A stretch of DNA of 36,035 nucleotides from CALHVX01 sp038757945 (GCA_038757945.1 JBCDGJ010000035.1:1-36035); one strand, 5' to 3'. Positions 6,382-14,705 are shown, counted from the stretch's first letter. Notes: generated by a model not told the origin, from the letters alone. Numbers and translations are program-made.

Positions 6382-8484
6382 TTGGCTTCGTTTTCCCGTT
6401 TTCATACAGCATCTCCCGAACTGGACCCGACACCCTGGGTGACCCGCCACCTGCTGCCGCGCCCGGCGCGGGTGGTACCCGGGCGCCCGCTGGAGCGCAA
6501 GCTCGGGCGGCTGGTTGCCGCCACGGCGGATCCGCACGTTGGTGCCGCGCTCGGCCGCGCCAACGCTCGGCTCGCGCGGCTGGGCACGTGCGCGGCTGAC
6601 GCCGAGTTGCCGGTGGTGTTCGAGCTCGCGCGGCCGCTGCCCGCGGGCGCGGTCCCGGCGCTCGACAGCGATTCGAGCTACCGGCTGGTGCTCGACGAGC
6701 AGGGCGTTCAAATCGACGCGACGTCCCGGTGGGGGGCGCTCCAGGCCCTTGCGACCCTGACCCAGTTTCTGAGCCTGCAGGACCAGCTCCATGGCATTAC
6801 GATCGAGGATGCTCCGCGGTTTCCCTGGCGCGGCGTGCTGCTCGATCCGGCACGCCGCTTCCTGCCGCTTGCTGCACTGAAGCAGACGATCGCCGCCACG
6901 AGCGCGCTGAAGCTCAACACCCTGCACCTGCATCTCTCCGATGACCAGGGTTTCCGCTTTCCCTCGCGGCGCTGGCCACGGCTGTCGAGTAGCGAGCACT
7001 ACAGCCGTGACGAGCTCGCGGAGCTGGTCGTTTTTGCGGCCGAGCACGGGGTTCGGATCGTGCCGGAGCTGGATGTCCCCGGCCACGTGACGGCCTGGCT
7101 TACTGCCTATCCGCAGCTGGGCCTCGAAGGCGTGACACCGACGGAGCGATTTGGCGTCCACCGCGCGGCGCTCGACCCCACCGAACCGCTGGTGTTTCAG
7201 GTCCTGGCCGATCTGCTCGACGAGCTGACGGACGTCTTTCCGGATGCCTGCATTCATCTGGGCGGCGACGAAGTTCATCCCGAAGCCTGGTCCGGGTCGG
7301 AAGCTATTGCTCAGTTCATGGCGCGGTCGCAGCTTGATAACCAGCGCGATCTGCAGGCCTGGTTCACCGAACGGCTGGTGCGCATGGTGCTCGATCGCGG
7401 CCGCACGCCCGTGCTCTGGGACGAAGCGTTGCACGAGCGCCTCGCGCCCTTTGGCGAAGCACTGATCTTCATGTGCTGGCGTGGAGCGACGCTGCGCGAT
7501 CGGGTACTGGCACAGGGTCATCGCTGCGTGGTCACGGCCGGTGCTTATCTCGACCTGAACTATCCGGCGCGCTGGCACTATCGCTACGATCCCACCGCGC
7601 CGCAAAAACAACTGCTTGAGCTCGAGGACGAACTGCTCACCGCATCCGCGTTTGCCAACGTGGCGGACGGCATGCGCTGGACGCACCAGTGGCGCGCGGG
7701 CCAGGTTGAGCCGGCGTTGCCGGGCGCGGCCGAGCGGCTGGTGCTCGGCGGGCAGGCCTGTCTCTGGGGCGAGCTGGTGGACGCGCCCGCCCTCGATCAG
7801 CGGCTCTGGTCGCGGTTGCCGGCGGTGGCGGAGCTCTGGTGGACGCCGCCCGCGGAGCGGGTCACCGCGACGCTGGCCGAACGTCTGCTGCTGACGCATA
7901 CCTATCTTGAGGACACGGGGCTGGTGGCGCTGGAAGCCACGCTGCGACGGCGGGCCGAGGGGCTGGGTATCAACCTGCACTGGCAGCGGCTGCTGGCTTG
8001 GCTGGAACCGGTAAAGTGGTACGGCCGGCTGCTCGGCGAGGCCGCGCTGGCGGCGCGAATCTCGGGCACCGAGATGCCGCAGGCCAGACCCTATCAGGTG
8101 TCCACGGCGCTCGATGCTCTTGTCGACCTGCTGCCGCCGGAAAGCCTCGCCACGCGGCAGCAGTTCGAGCCGTTGCTCGCGGACGATCTGAGCAGCACCG
8201 GGCTGCGGTATTTGCTGAGCCAGTGGCGCGATCTGCTGAGCGATGAGCCGCCGCCTGTGCTCGCCGCCCATGCGGAGAAGCTCGCCGGGTTGCTGCGGCT
8301 GCTGGAGCGCGAGGTCAACGACGGCGAGCCGGTCCAGGCGTGGGAGCTCGACGGCCTGCTGGTGGCGACCGATGACATTCAGCTCGCGCCTGCCCATGCT
8401 TTGTACGATTTGCTGCGGGACCGGGAGCCGGAAGCTGGCTCATCACCGGTTCAGCAACAGGATCAGGAGCAGCAGCGGGGATGA
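6382..8484 (+). CDS. Beta-N-acetylhexosaminidase, glycoside hydrolase family 20
   Basis: This protein of up to 700 residues has a GH20b-like N-terminal domain (about residues 20-140) and a GH20 barrel starting at FPWRGVLLD (148). The barrel shows LHLHLSDDQGF (181), PELDVPGH (228) and the catalytic pair D296-E297 in HLGGDEVHPE. It ends in WWTP-type sugar-pocket residues (AELWWTPP near 493) and a helical C-terminal extension of about 180 residues. GH20 enzymes remove terminal GlcNAc or GalNAc with substrate-assisted catalysis. No signal peptide is visible, so it probably acts in the cytoplasm on imported chito- or glycan oligosaccharides. The start is uncertain: TTG at 6382 or GTG at 6439, neither with a clear ribosome-binding site. 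Its stop overlaps the following kinase start (ATGA, 8481-8484). Confidence 0.9.
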   Translation: MASFSRFHTASPELDPTPWVTRHLLPRPARVVPGRPLERKLGRLVAATADPHVGAALGRANARLARLGTCAADAELPVVFELARPLPAGAVPALDSDSSYRLVLDEQGVQIDATSRWGALQALATLTQFLSLQDQLHGITIEDAPRFPWRGVLLDPARRFLPLAALKQTIAATSALKLNTLHLHLSDDQGFRFPSRRWPRLSSSEHYSRDELAELVVFAAEHGVRIVPELDVPGHVTAWLTAYPQLGLEGVTPTERFGVHRAALDPTEPLVFQVLADLLDELTDVFPDACIHLGGDEVHPEAWSGSEAIAQFMARSQLDNQRDLQAWFTERLVRMVLDRGRTPVLWDEALHERLAPFGEALIFMCWRGATLRDRVLAQGHRCVVTAGAYLDLNYPARWHYRYDPTAPQKQLLELEDELLTASAFANVADGMRWTHQWRAGQVEPALPGAAERLVLGGQACLWGELVDAPALDQRLWSRLPAVAELWWTPPAERVTATLAERLLLTHTYLEDTGLVALEATLRRRAEGLGINLHWQRLLAWLEPVKWYGRLLGEAALAARISGTEMPQARPYQVSTALDALVDLLPPESLATRQQFEPLLADDLSSTGLRYLLSQWRDLLSDEPPPVLAAHAEKLAGLLRLLEREVNDGEPVQAWELDGLLVATDDIQLAPAHALYDLLRDREPEAGSSPVQQQDQEQQRG

Positions 8485-9542
8485 CGGTTCGGACCTCTGA
8501 GAGCGAGCTGTGCCCGACCGCGAGCGAGGTGTTCGCAGAGCACTGGGCGCGACCCGAGCACTGCGAGCCGCTGGGTGGCGGGCGCGTCAACGACAGCTTT
8601 CTGGTGACGGTGGAGCGTCCGGTGCCGCACAGCATGGCGCGCCGCTTCGTGCTGCAGCGCATCAACACCGAGCTGTTCAAAGCGACCGGGCAGCTGATCG
8701 AACAGAGCCTGCGCGTGGTGACGCATCTGCAGACGCAGGACTGTCCACTGGTACCGGCGTGGGTGCCGGCGCAGGGTGGCGACTACGCGGTCTGGACCGC
8801 CTCGGGACTGTGGCGCCTGCTCGAGTTCGTTGAGGGCGAACCGTTGCAGCGGGCCCAACCGCCGCTGCGCGTCGCCCGGCTGGAGGCCGCGGCAGCAGCT
8901 TTCGCCGGGACGCAGAGCGCCCTGGAATCGCTCGCGGGACCTCGGCTGAAACCGAACATCCCGTTCCTCTATCAGTTCGACCTGACGCTGGATGGGTTTC
9001 TGGACATCGCCCGAGATGCCCCGTCTCCCTGGCAGGACCGCGTGGACCGCTACCGCAGTCAGTGGCTGCACCTGACCGCGACGGATGGCTACATCCACGG
9101 CGACTGCAAACCGGACAACATCCTGTTCCTGCCGGAAACGCTGGAGCCCGCAGCCGTGCTCGATCTCGACACGGTGATGTGGGGCAACCGCTGGTGGGAT
9201 CTGGGCGACCTGGTGCGGTCGGCGGTCTGGTCCGACGAAGGGTTCTGCCAACGCCGTTACCAGGCGCTGCTGAAGGGTTTTCTGACGGCGCCGGCCGGGG
9301 TCAGCGAACGCCAACGGCGAGCCGAGCTGGATCGCGATGCGGTGCTGGACGCACCCATGTACGTCGCGTTCCTGCTGGTCCTGCGCTACCTGACGGACCA
9401 TCTGCAGGGCGACCGCCACTTCAAGGTTGCGGCACGAGGGGACAACCTCGAGCGGGCCGAAGAACGTTACTCGCGCCTGACGCAGCTTATTGATGCGCGG
9501 CCGCTGATGGCCCGGGAGCTGGATGCGCTGCTCGGTAGCTGA
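8481..9542 (+). CDS. N-acetylhexosamine 1-kinase-like phosphotransferase (NahK/APH fold)
   Basis: The 353-residue product belongs to the aminoglycoside-phosphotransferase/choline-kinase fold. FVLQRINTELF near residue 57, the catalytic loop YIHGDCKPDNILF (D208, N213) and LDLDTVMWGNRWWDLGD near 227-243 closely follow the pattern of N-acetylhexosamine 1-kinase (NahK), in which LDTVMPG is characteristic. Such kinases phosphorylate GlcNAc or GalNAc at C1. ATG at 8481 overlaps the hexosaminidase stop by four bases, so the hydrolase and kinase are coupled: the enzyme would act on the monosaccharide released by its neighbour. A uridylyltransferase that would use the sugar 1-phosphate is not in the window. 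Substrate assignment is inference from motif and context. Confidence 0.8.
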   Translation: MTVRTSESELCPTASEVFAEHWARPEHCEPLGGGRVNDSFLVTVERPVPHSMARRFVLQRINTELFKATGQLIEQSLRVVTHLQTQDCPLVPAWVPAQGGDYAVWTASGLWRLLEFVEGEPLQRAQPPLRVARLEAAAAAFAGTQSALESLAGPRLKPNIPFLYQFDLTLDGFLDIARDAPSPWQDRVDRYRSQWLHLTATDGYIHGDCKPDNILFLPETLEPAAVLDLDTVMWGNRWWDLGDLVRSAVWSDEGFCQRRYQALLKGFLTAPAGVSERQRRAELDRDAVLDAPMYVAFLLVLRYLTDHLQGDRHFKVAARGDNLERAEERYSRLTQLIDARPLMARELDALLGS

Positions 9543-9598
9543 TGTCCTTGCGCACCCGCAGGGCGCGTCTTAGCGCAACGAACTGCTGGGACAGGACG

Positions 9599-9865
9599 CT
9601 AGGCGGGTACCTGGGACAGAACCAGCCGAACGAGCAGGTACATCGCCAGCACGAACAGCGCTGTGCCGATCACTCCGATGACGATGAACTGGCCCGCTTT
9701 GCCGCGGCTGAAGTCGCGTTTGCGGTTGGCCGAGGACTGGACGCCAACAGCGGCAGCGATGGCGCTGCCGATGAGCTGCCACAGGGAGAGGTTTGCCGGT
9801 TCCTCCGGCTGCCCTTCGGTGGCGGGATCCGCTGGCGGTGTGGCGTTCTGATTGTCTTCGGTCAT
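9599..9865 (-). CDS. DUF2970 small membrane protein
   Basis: This 88-residue protein has an acidic, proline-rich N-terminus, then LSLWQLIGSAIAAAVGVQSSANRKRDF (residues 26-52 in part) matching the DUF2970 signature, and one C-terminal membrane helix (about residues 61-84). DUF2970 proteins are small inner-membrane proteins of unknown role, common in beta- and gammaproteobacteria. The start is ATG at 9865. It converges on the kinase gene with a 56-base gap and diverges from the TonB-domain lipoprotein gene. Confidence 0.85.
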   Translation of the reverse strand: MTEDNQNATPPADPATEGQPEEPANLSLWQLIGSAIAAAVGVQSSANRKRDFSRGKAGQFIVIGVIGTALFVLAMYLLVRLVLSQVPA

Positions 9866-9981
9866 GAGCGGTTAGCGGTCCTGTGCAGGCGGCCCTTGCT
9901 GAGCGCGGCGTGGTGATGGATTGCCCGCACTCTCTGCGCCGCGGCGCTGGTTTTGACTGCGCGCGAGGGTACCATGGCGCC

Positions 9982-10395
9982 ATGACTCTGCCTCCCGTTA
10001 CCGCGTCCGATCGTCGTTTCACCCGCCGTGTTTTCTGGATCACCAGCCTGTTGGGGCTGGCGCTGCTGACGGGCTGTGTCGGCGCTTCCAACCGCCCGCT
10101 GCAGCTCGTGTCCGGTGCTGGTCCCGTGTATCCCGCCGAGGCTCGGGCTGCTGGCGTCGAGGGTGACGTCGAGGTGCGCTACCGGGTGACGGAAACGGGC
10201 ACCGTGGCCGACCCGGAGGTCGTGCGTGCCGCGCCGCCGGGGGTGTTTGATGAGGCTGCGCTGACCGCTATCCGGCAGTTCCGCTATCGACCGCAGCTCA
10301 AGGACGGTACGCCGGTTGCGGTGCCTGCGGTGATCAGCACCATCCGGTTCCGGCTCGACGAAGCGCTCGAGTACGAGCTGCCGCCAGCGCAGTGA
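9982..10395 (+). CDS. TonB C-terminal-domain lipoprotein
   Basis: The 137-residue product has an N-terminal arginine-rich region, a hydrophobic stretch and the lipobox LLTGC, giving a lipidated Cys32. Residues 45-125 form one TonB C-terminal domain: PVYPAEARAAGVEGDVEVRYRV in part, then FDEAALTAIRQFRYRP and a last beta strand. It lacks the long Pro-rich linker of true TonB, so it is a single-domain periplasmic protein tethered to a membrane, with a role perhaps in envelope protein contacts. ATG at 9982 was chosen because it puts the lipobox at the usual distance; a GAGGG lies about 12 bases before it. The following amidohydrolase starts 38 bases after its stop, so they are probably one operon. 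Confidence 0.8.
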   Translation: MTLPPVTASDRRFTRRVFWITSLLGLALLTGCVGASNRPLQLVSGAGPVYPAEARAAGVEGDVEVRYRVTETGTVADPEVVRAAPPGVFDEAALTAIRQFRYRPQLKDGTPVAVPAVISTIRFRLDEALEYELPPAQ

Positions 10396-10433
10396 TGGGC
10401 CGGCCGTTCCAGTTACGGAGGAGGCCCCGGAAA

Positions 10434-11804
10434 ATGAGTGCAGCAGAAGCACGCGGCGCGGTAGTGCGATCGCGTTGGCATTCGGCGTGCTGCGTGCTGC
10501 TGCTGCTCGCCGGCGGTGCGCTCGCGGCGTCGCCTGGCGATGCAGCCGACGCCGGTCGTGAGGCGCTGCGGGTGATCATTGATGACCAGGCCGAAACGCT
10601 TGAGCAGCAGGTCATCGCCTGGCGGCGCGACCTGCACGCCAATCCGGAGCTGTCCAATCGCGAGTTCCGCACCAGCAAACTGGTGGCGGACCATCTGACG
10701 GCCCTGGGCCTCGGGGTGACGACCGGCGTTGCCCATACAGGTGTTGTCGGCCTGCTCAAAGGCGGGAAACCGGGGCCGGTGGTTGCGCTGCGTGCCGACA
10801 TGGATGCGCTGCCGGTCGTCGAACGGACAGGCCTTCCCTACGCCTCCAAGGTCAGGGGGGAGTACGAAGGTAGGACCGTTGGTGTCATGCATGCCTGCGG
10901 GCACGACAACCATGTCGCGATTCTGATGGGCGCAGCTCAAATTCTGGCGGGGGTCCGCGACGAGCTGCCCGGCACGATCAAGTTCATCTTTCAGCCGGCC
11001 GAAGAAGGTCCGCCGAAGGGCGAGAACGGCGGCGCGCGCATGATGGTGGAAGAAGGCGTGTTGCAGAAGCCCGCGGTCGACGCCATCTTCGGGCTACACA
11101 TCTCGCAGGCCGAGGCGGTTGGCCGGGTGGCGTACCGGCCGCGCGGATCCATGGCCAGCGCGCAGCGCTTCGACATCGAGATCCAGGGCCGCCAGACTCA
11201 CGGTGCCGTGCCCTGGGGAGGCGTTGATCCCATCGTTGTGGGGGCGCAGATCGTCAATGCGCTGCAGACTATCGTCAGCCGTCAGGTCGACATCACCTCG
11301 GCCCCGGCGGTGGTCACCGTAGGGACCTTTCGAGCCGGGGTGCGCAACAACATCATCCCCGACAAAGCTGAGCTGACCGGGACCATCCGCTCCTTTGATC
11401 CGGCGGCCAAGGAGCGCATCAATGCGCAGGTTCGTCGTATTGCGGAGTCCACCGCTGCGGCGATGGGGGCGACGGTCAAGGTCGAAATCGACGTGGGTAC
11501 GCCTGTTACCTTCAACGATCCGATGCTGACGATGCAAATGGCGCCCTCGCTCGCGCGCGTCTACGGGCTGAACAACGTCGCGCAGAGCGTACGCATTACC
11601 GGTGCCGAAGACTTTGCGGAGTATCAGCAGCATGTGCCCGGGCTGTTCTTCTTCATCGGCGCTCGCCCGGCCGATGTGCCCCAGGAGCAGGCCATTCCGA
11701 ATCACTCACCGCTGTTCTACGTGGATGAAGGCGCGCTGAAACCCGGCGTGCGGGCGATGGCGTCGCTGGCCGTGGACTATCTGTTCGATGCACAGACCGA
11801 GTAG
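10434..11804 (+). CDS. Exported M20D-family amidohydrolase
   Basis: The 456-residue protein is an M20 metallopeptidase-family amidohydrolase like N-acyl-amino-acid or hippurate hydrolases. Metal-ligand motifs are seen: HACGHDNH (C155, H157), QPAEEG (E190, E191), GLH (H222) and a C-terminal PNHSPLFYVDE histidine. A dimerisation domain lies between about residues 230 and 345. The N-terminus has a basic start and a hydrophobic core (CCVLLLLAGGALAA), a plausible signal peptide, so the enzyme probably acts in the periplasm, whereas most relatives are cytoplasmic. ATG at 10434 is preceded by GGAGGAGG at 10417-10424, a strong ribosome-binding site that decides the start; an in-frame GTG at 10392 overlapping the previous stop is less likely. 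The substrate is unknown: acyl or aromatic amides of amino acids or peptides. Confidence 0.87.
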   Translation: MSAAEARGAVVRSRWHSACCVLLLLAGGALAASPGDAADAGREALRVIIDDQAETLEQQVIAWRRDLHANPELSNREFRTSKLVADHLTALGLGVTTGVAHTGVVGLLKGGKPGPVVALRADMDALPVVERTGLPYASKVRGEYEGRTVGVMHACGHDNHVAILMGAAQILAGVRDELPGTIKFIFQPAEEGPPKGENGGARMMVEEGVLQKPAVDAIFGLHISQAEAVGRVAYRPRGSMASAQRFDIEIQGRQTHGAVPWGGVDPIVVGAQIVNALQTIVSRQVDITSAPAVVTVGTFRAGVRNNIIPDKAELTGTIRSFDPAAKERINAQVRRIAESTAAAMGATVKVEIDVGTPVTFNDPMLTMQMAPSLARVYGLNNVAQSVRITGAEDFAEYQQHVPGLFFFIGARPADVPQEQAIPNHSPLFYVDEGALKPGVRAMASLAVDYLFDAQTE

Positions 11805-11839
11805 GCGATCACGTTGAAAGGGTCAGGAACTGCGCTGTT

Positions 11840-12247
11840 CTAACGCAGCTCCGGCAGCAGCTCCCCTTCTGGAACGAACTGCAAGGCAAGCCCATTGTTA
11901 CACCAGCGCTCGCCTCGGGGTGCCGGTCCGTCCCTGAAGACATGGCCCTGGTGCCCGTCGCAGCGCGAGCAGTGGTACTCGGTGCGGGGCAGGATCATCT
12001 TGAAATCCCGCTTCGTGCCCATGCTGCCTTCGATCGGCTGCGTGAAGCTCGGCCAGCCGGTGCCGCTTTCGAACTTGTGCTGGCTTAAGAACAGGGGCTG
12101 ATGGCAGGCTGCGCAAACGAACGTACCGGCGCGATGTTCCTGGTTGAGGTCGCTGGAGCCCGGCGGTTCCGTGGCCTCTTCGAACAGCACGCGATAGCGC
12201 GCCGGGTCGAGCAGCTGCCGCCAGCGGGTTTTGTCTCGGGTGGTCAT
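11840..12247 (-). CDS. msrB: Peptide-methionine (R)-S-oxide reductase MsrB
   Basis: The 135-residue protein has the MsrB beta-fold: the zinc-binding pairs CAAC (C45, C48) and CSRC (C93, C96), the substrate motif SGTGWPSFTQPI (61-72), the DGHQGHVF segment and the catalytic cysteine C116 in RWCNNGLAL. It reduces methionine-R-sulfoxide in proteins using thioredoxin. The start is ATG at 12247; an in-frame ATG at 12283 would add 12 residues. No signal peptide is visible. It lies 95 bases downstream of the DUF917 gene in the same direction and converges on the M20 amidohydrolase. Confidence 0.93.
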   Translation of the reverse strand: MTTRDKTRWRQLLDPARYRVLFEEATEPPGSSDLNQEHRAGTFVCAACHQPLFLSQHKFESGTGWPSFTQPIEGSMGTKRDFKMILPRTEYHCSRCDGHQGHVFRDGPAPRGERWCNNGLALQFVPEGELLPELR

Positions 12248-12342
12248 GAGGCAACGATTCCAGCTCGCTTGACGTACCAACACGCAGTATCCGGAGCGGC
12301 AGACACCCGGGCGTTCAGCGTACGGTGGCGCCAGCTTCGCAT

Positions 12343-13572
12343 TCAGGAGTCGTCGCGTCGACGAATCGCCTGCAGGTCCTCGAGCGGAACGTAGTCGAAG
12401 TCAAAACCGAAGTGCCGGGGACCGATCAGCTCTACGCCTTTTCTGCTGCGCCACTGGGGTGCCGCGGGGACGCCAACGATCGCTATTTCCTCACCCACGG
12501 TGTAACCGCCGATCCCTACGCCGACCGCAGACTCCCCCGTGTCTGGAACCAGGTTGTAGATGTAATCCGGGGAGACGGCGTCGACCTTGCCGTTCAACCA
12601 ACCGACGATGTTCTCGTTTTTGACGAAGATGCGGTAGCGCTGACCTTCAAACCCCGCAACGCCGCGGAGCTCTGCTTCAACCCAGTTGAAGCCGCGGTCT
12701 CCGCGGTCATCGGAGCGGGTCACGACGCCCTGAAACAGCAGGTAGCCGGAGGTGGCTTCGAGCAAGGCAGCAATCGGATCTGCACCTGCCTCGCGCGCCT
12801 CGCGGACGGTCCTGCCGTAGAGCATCGCCTCAGACAGGTTCCCGGGGATCACGCCCTTTGTGAGCTGTGCGCCTGACATCGGAGCCATGGTGATGACCGC
12901 GCTACCGCCGCTGGCAACGGCGATGGCCCGGCTGATGTCCTCAACGCGATACTCATCGACGGCGCGCCGGATGATGATCTCGTCGCCCCAGGGCGTAACG
13001 ATCGCGGTCGGAATCGAGGCGATACCGTTGATCCAGGGGATGGATTGCTGCACCTCAGGTACGGCCCGGCCGGTGATACCGCCGTCCAGGGTGGGAATCT
13101 CGAGTTCCGCTGCCAGCAGGAGGGCCGAGGCCGTAGCACCCGCCGCCTCGGATCTGACCAGCGCGGTGAAGTCTCTGCCCATGTAGTCCGCGAGCAGGCC
13201 AACGACGTGACGCCTGGGATTTTCAATTTCCGAAAGGCCCTGTTCCTTGGTGCGTTCGATCACGTGCTCCCAGGCGCCGCCGCCGCCGATCCCCTGGACC
13301 GCAACCACCATACCGTCGCTTGGAAAGTTCTCAGCCGACATCAGCTTGAACTGCTTGCCGGCACCGAGCGCCGCGCGAACCTCCGCGATCGAGTCGCTCG
13401 GATCGCAGTTGCGCGTTGACTGGATGCAGGATCCCACCAACAGATCGATCAGGTCCTGTTCGCCGAGCACGCGAACCTGCGGTGGCTCCTCAGCGATCGC
13501 TGCGGTAGCGAGCAGCACGAGGGTAGACAGCGCGGCCGCGAACGATGCTCTGGCGTTTCTCAGGTTCGGCAT
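12343..13572 (-). CDS. DUF917 (hydantoinase-related) protein with signal peptide
   Basis: The 409-residue product shows the DUF917 core: GGITGRAVPEVQ near residue 175, WGDEIIIR near 205, GSAVITMAPMSGAQL near 235, and a C-terminal domain ending GPRHFGFDFDYVPLEDL. The family includes S-methyl-5-thiohydantoin desulfurase-type enzymes and is normally cytoplasmic at about 350-370 residues. Here ATG at 13572 (with AAGGG before it) begins with a basic stretch, a hydrophobic core and an ALA-type cleavage site at about residue 28 (LVLLATAAIA), so it looks exported. The glycine-rich N-terminal loop usual in the family (GTGGGG) is replaced by a segment containing two cysteines (near residues 50-60); a separate IGGGGAWE occurs near residue 100. 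The frame is open further upstream to 13818 but without protein-like sequence. Confidence 0.75.
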   Translation of the reverse strand: MPNLRNARASFAAALSTLVLLATAAIAEEPPQVRVLGEQDLIDLLVGSCIQSTRNCDPSDSIAEVRAALGAGKQFKLMSAENFPSDGMVVAVQGIGGGGAWEHVIERTKEQGLSEIENPRRHVVGLLADYMGRDFTALVRSEAAGATASALLLAAELEIPTLDGGITGRAVPEVQQSIPWINGIASIPTAIVTPWGDEIIIRRAVDEYRVEDISRAIAVASGGSAVITMAPMSGAQLTKGVIPGNLSEAMLYGRTVREAREAGADPIAALLEATSGYLLFQGVVTRSDDRGDRGFNWVEAELRGVAGFEGQRYRIFVKNENIVGWLNGKVDAVSPDYIYNLVPDTGESAVGVGIGGYTVGEEIAIVGVPAAPQWRSRKGVELIGPRHFGFDFDYVPLEDLQAIRRRDDS

Positions 13573-14165
13573 GCGGGTCCCTTTCGGCGGTTGTGGTATC
13601 CGTACCAGCATAAACCGTCGGGCCAGCGATGAGGCACAAGTAGCTTTCTGATTCCACCGGAAGAGCTTCTCCGTCCACCACACAGCGACCCGAAGCGCAG
13701 CCTCGGTAAGCACGTATCCATTCCGCCGTCGCTCCCGGGGATGCTGACCTTCTCTGGACGACACTCCGTGAACTGACGCGCCCGGCGGGATCAACATGGC
13801 GCAGCAGTCTTCTGGCAACGAATTCGAAATCTCCTTAGGGCGACCGGGAGCAGCATGCGCGCGGGAATTTAAAGAATAGATTCCCGGTAGTACGGCGGAG
13901 ATTGAGGTCTACTTTGAATCGTTCGTGTCCGGTGAAGAAGTGATGCAGCTGACGACTGCGGAGCGCTCCCTGCCTGAGGTCTTTCGTTCCGCACACCGGT
14001 GGACGAGAGACAGGATTCTGTGCTGGTGTGGTCGCAGGACCGCCGCGATCATTAAGCTGAGCTGAGGGGTCCGAGACAGGGGTCATTCGGGGTCACGAGC
14101 CGGATCGTCTGGTACTGCTGAAATCTAATCGCTCAGCCTGTATCGGGTTGCTGTGATGGGTACTC
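13573..14165. other. 593-base gap; interrupted plus-strand frame, nothing recognised
   Basis: No convincing gene is seen. A plus-strand frame from ATG at 13796 reads 27 codons, meets one TAG (13877-13879), then stays open to a TGA at about 14063-14065. The second part has a protein-like look (EIEVYFESF, LTTAERSLPEVF) but matches no family I know. This may be a decayed gene. A minus-strand frame at 13835-14086 is probably chance. The rest, including the region before the XRE stop, holds no clear hairpin or promoter. Confidence 0.3.
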
Positions 14166-14621
14166 CTATGCAGGGTCGAACCAGATGCCATACCGATCGC
14201 CCTGCCAGGTAAGCAGTGCAAAGAGATGCGCACACGCAAGCATGATCAGTCCTCCTGCCAGCGCGGGCTCGCTGAACCACCCGAACGCACAGAATCCGAA
14301 GCCTGTGAGGTGGCATATCCAGTGCAGCCTCGTCACTACACCGCGAGGCGTCCGGGCGCCGAAGATCAGGTTGAAGTAAAACCAGCACTTCAACCACAGC
14401 GGCAGTGCCTGCCAGTTGTCGGAACTTCGGCTGATGACGAACTCCTCTTGCTTCAAGGTCTCAATGTCGACCTCAAGGGCAGCCGCGAGACTCTTCAGTG
14501 ATTCGACGCTGGCGTTCTTACCGCTTTCAATGCGTTGAATTGTGCGGACGTTGAGACCGGACATTACGGCCAGCTGCTCCTGCGACAGGTGTCTGCTGAT
14601 GCGTAGATGCTTGAGGATCAT
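14166..14621 (-). CDS. XRE-family HTH regulator with C-terminal membrane segments
   Basis: The 151-residue protein starts with a Cro/CI-type helix-turn-helix in residues 1-55: RISRHLSQEQLAVMSGL, then VRTIQRIESGKNASVES and LAAALEVD. After a short linker, residues 75-145 contain two to three hydrophobic stretches (WLKCWFYFNLIFG, WICHLTGFGFCAFGWF, LAGGLIMLACAHLFALL), so the protein is probably anchored in the inner membrane with the DNA-binding domain in the cytoplasm. Proteins of this build are seen scattered in bacteria, often next to stress or toxin genes, but the signal they sense is unknown. The start is ATG at 14621 with a poor ribosome-binding site. A perfect palindrome 28 bases upstream may be its own operator. 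Confidence 0.8.
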   Translation of the reverse strand: MILKHLRISRHLSQEQLAVMSGLNVRTIQRIESGKNASVESLKSLAAALEVDIETLKQEEFVISRSSDNWQALPLWLKCWFYFNLIFGARTPRGVVTRLHWICHLTGFGFCAFGWFSEPALAGGLIMLACAHLFALLTWQGDRYGIWFDPA

Positions 14622-14648
14622 GTTCAGCCAAGGCCTGTTTCAGTGAAG

Positions 14649-14705
14649 AGTGGCAGCAGATTGCCACTGTCCGGTACGGCTTGACCCCGACAGTTGGCCG
14701 ACAGT
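14649..14705. promoter_or_regulatory. Palindrome and CCGACAGT repeats upstream of XRE gene
   Basis: A perfect seven-base-arm palindrome, AGTGGCA-(6)-TGCCACT, spans 14649-14668. Two direct copies of CCGACAGT follow at 14687-14694 and 14698-14705, eleven bases apart, and the sequence CACTGTCCGG overlapping the palindrome carries a similar motif inverted. The cluster lies just before the XRE start, as expected for an autoregulatory operator. Binding is inferred. Confidence 0.45.

Noticed and set aside
6283..8397. Upstream extension of the SIS isomerase frame to 915 codons
   Set aside because: It is antisense to the hexosaminidase and shows no domain; the SIS domain begins at ATG 6282.
8463..9419. 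Minus-strand frame of 318 codons opposite the kinase
   Set aside because: Arginine- and glutamine-rich shadow with no domain; the kinase motifs are on the plus strand.
13835..14086. Minus-strand frame of 83 codons in the 13.6-14.2 kb gap
   Set aside because: No ribosome-binding site, no recognisable domain and composition not like the neighbours.
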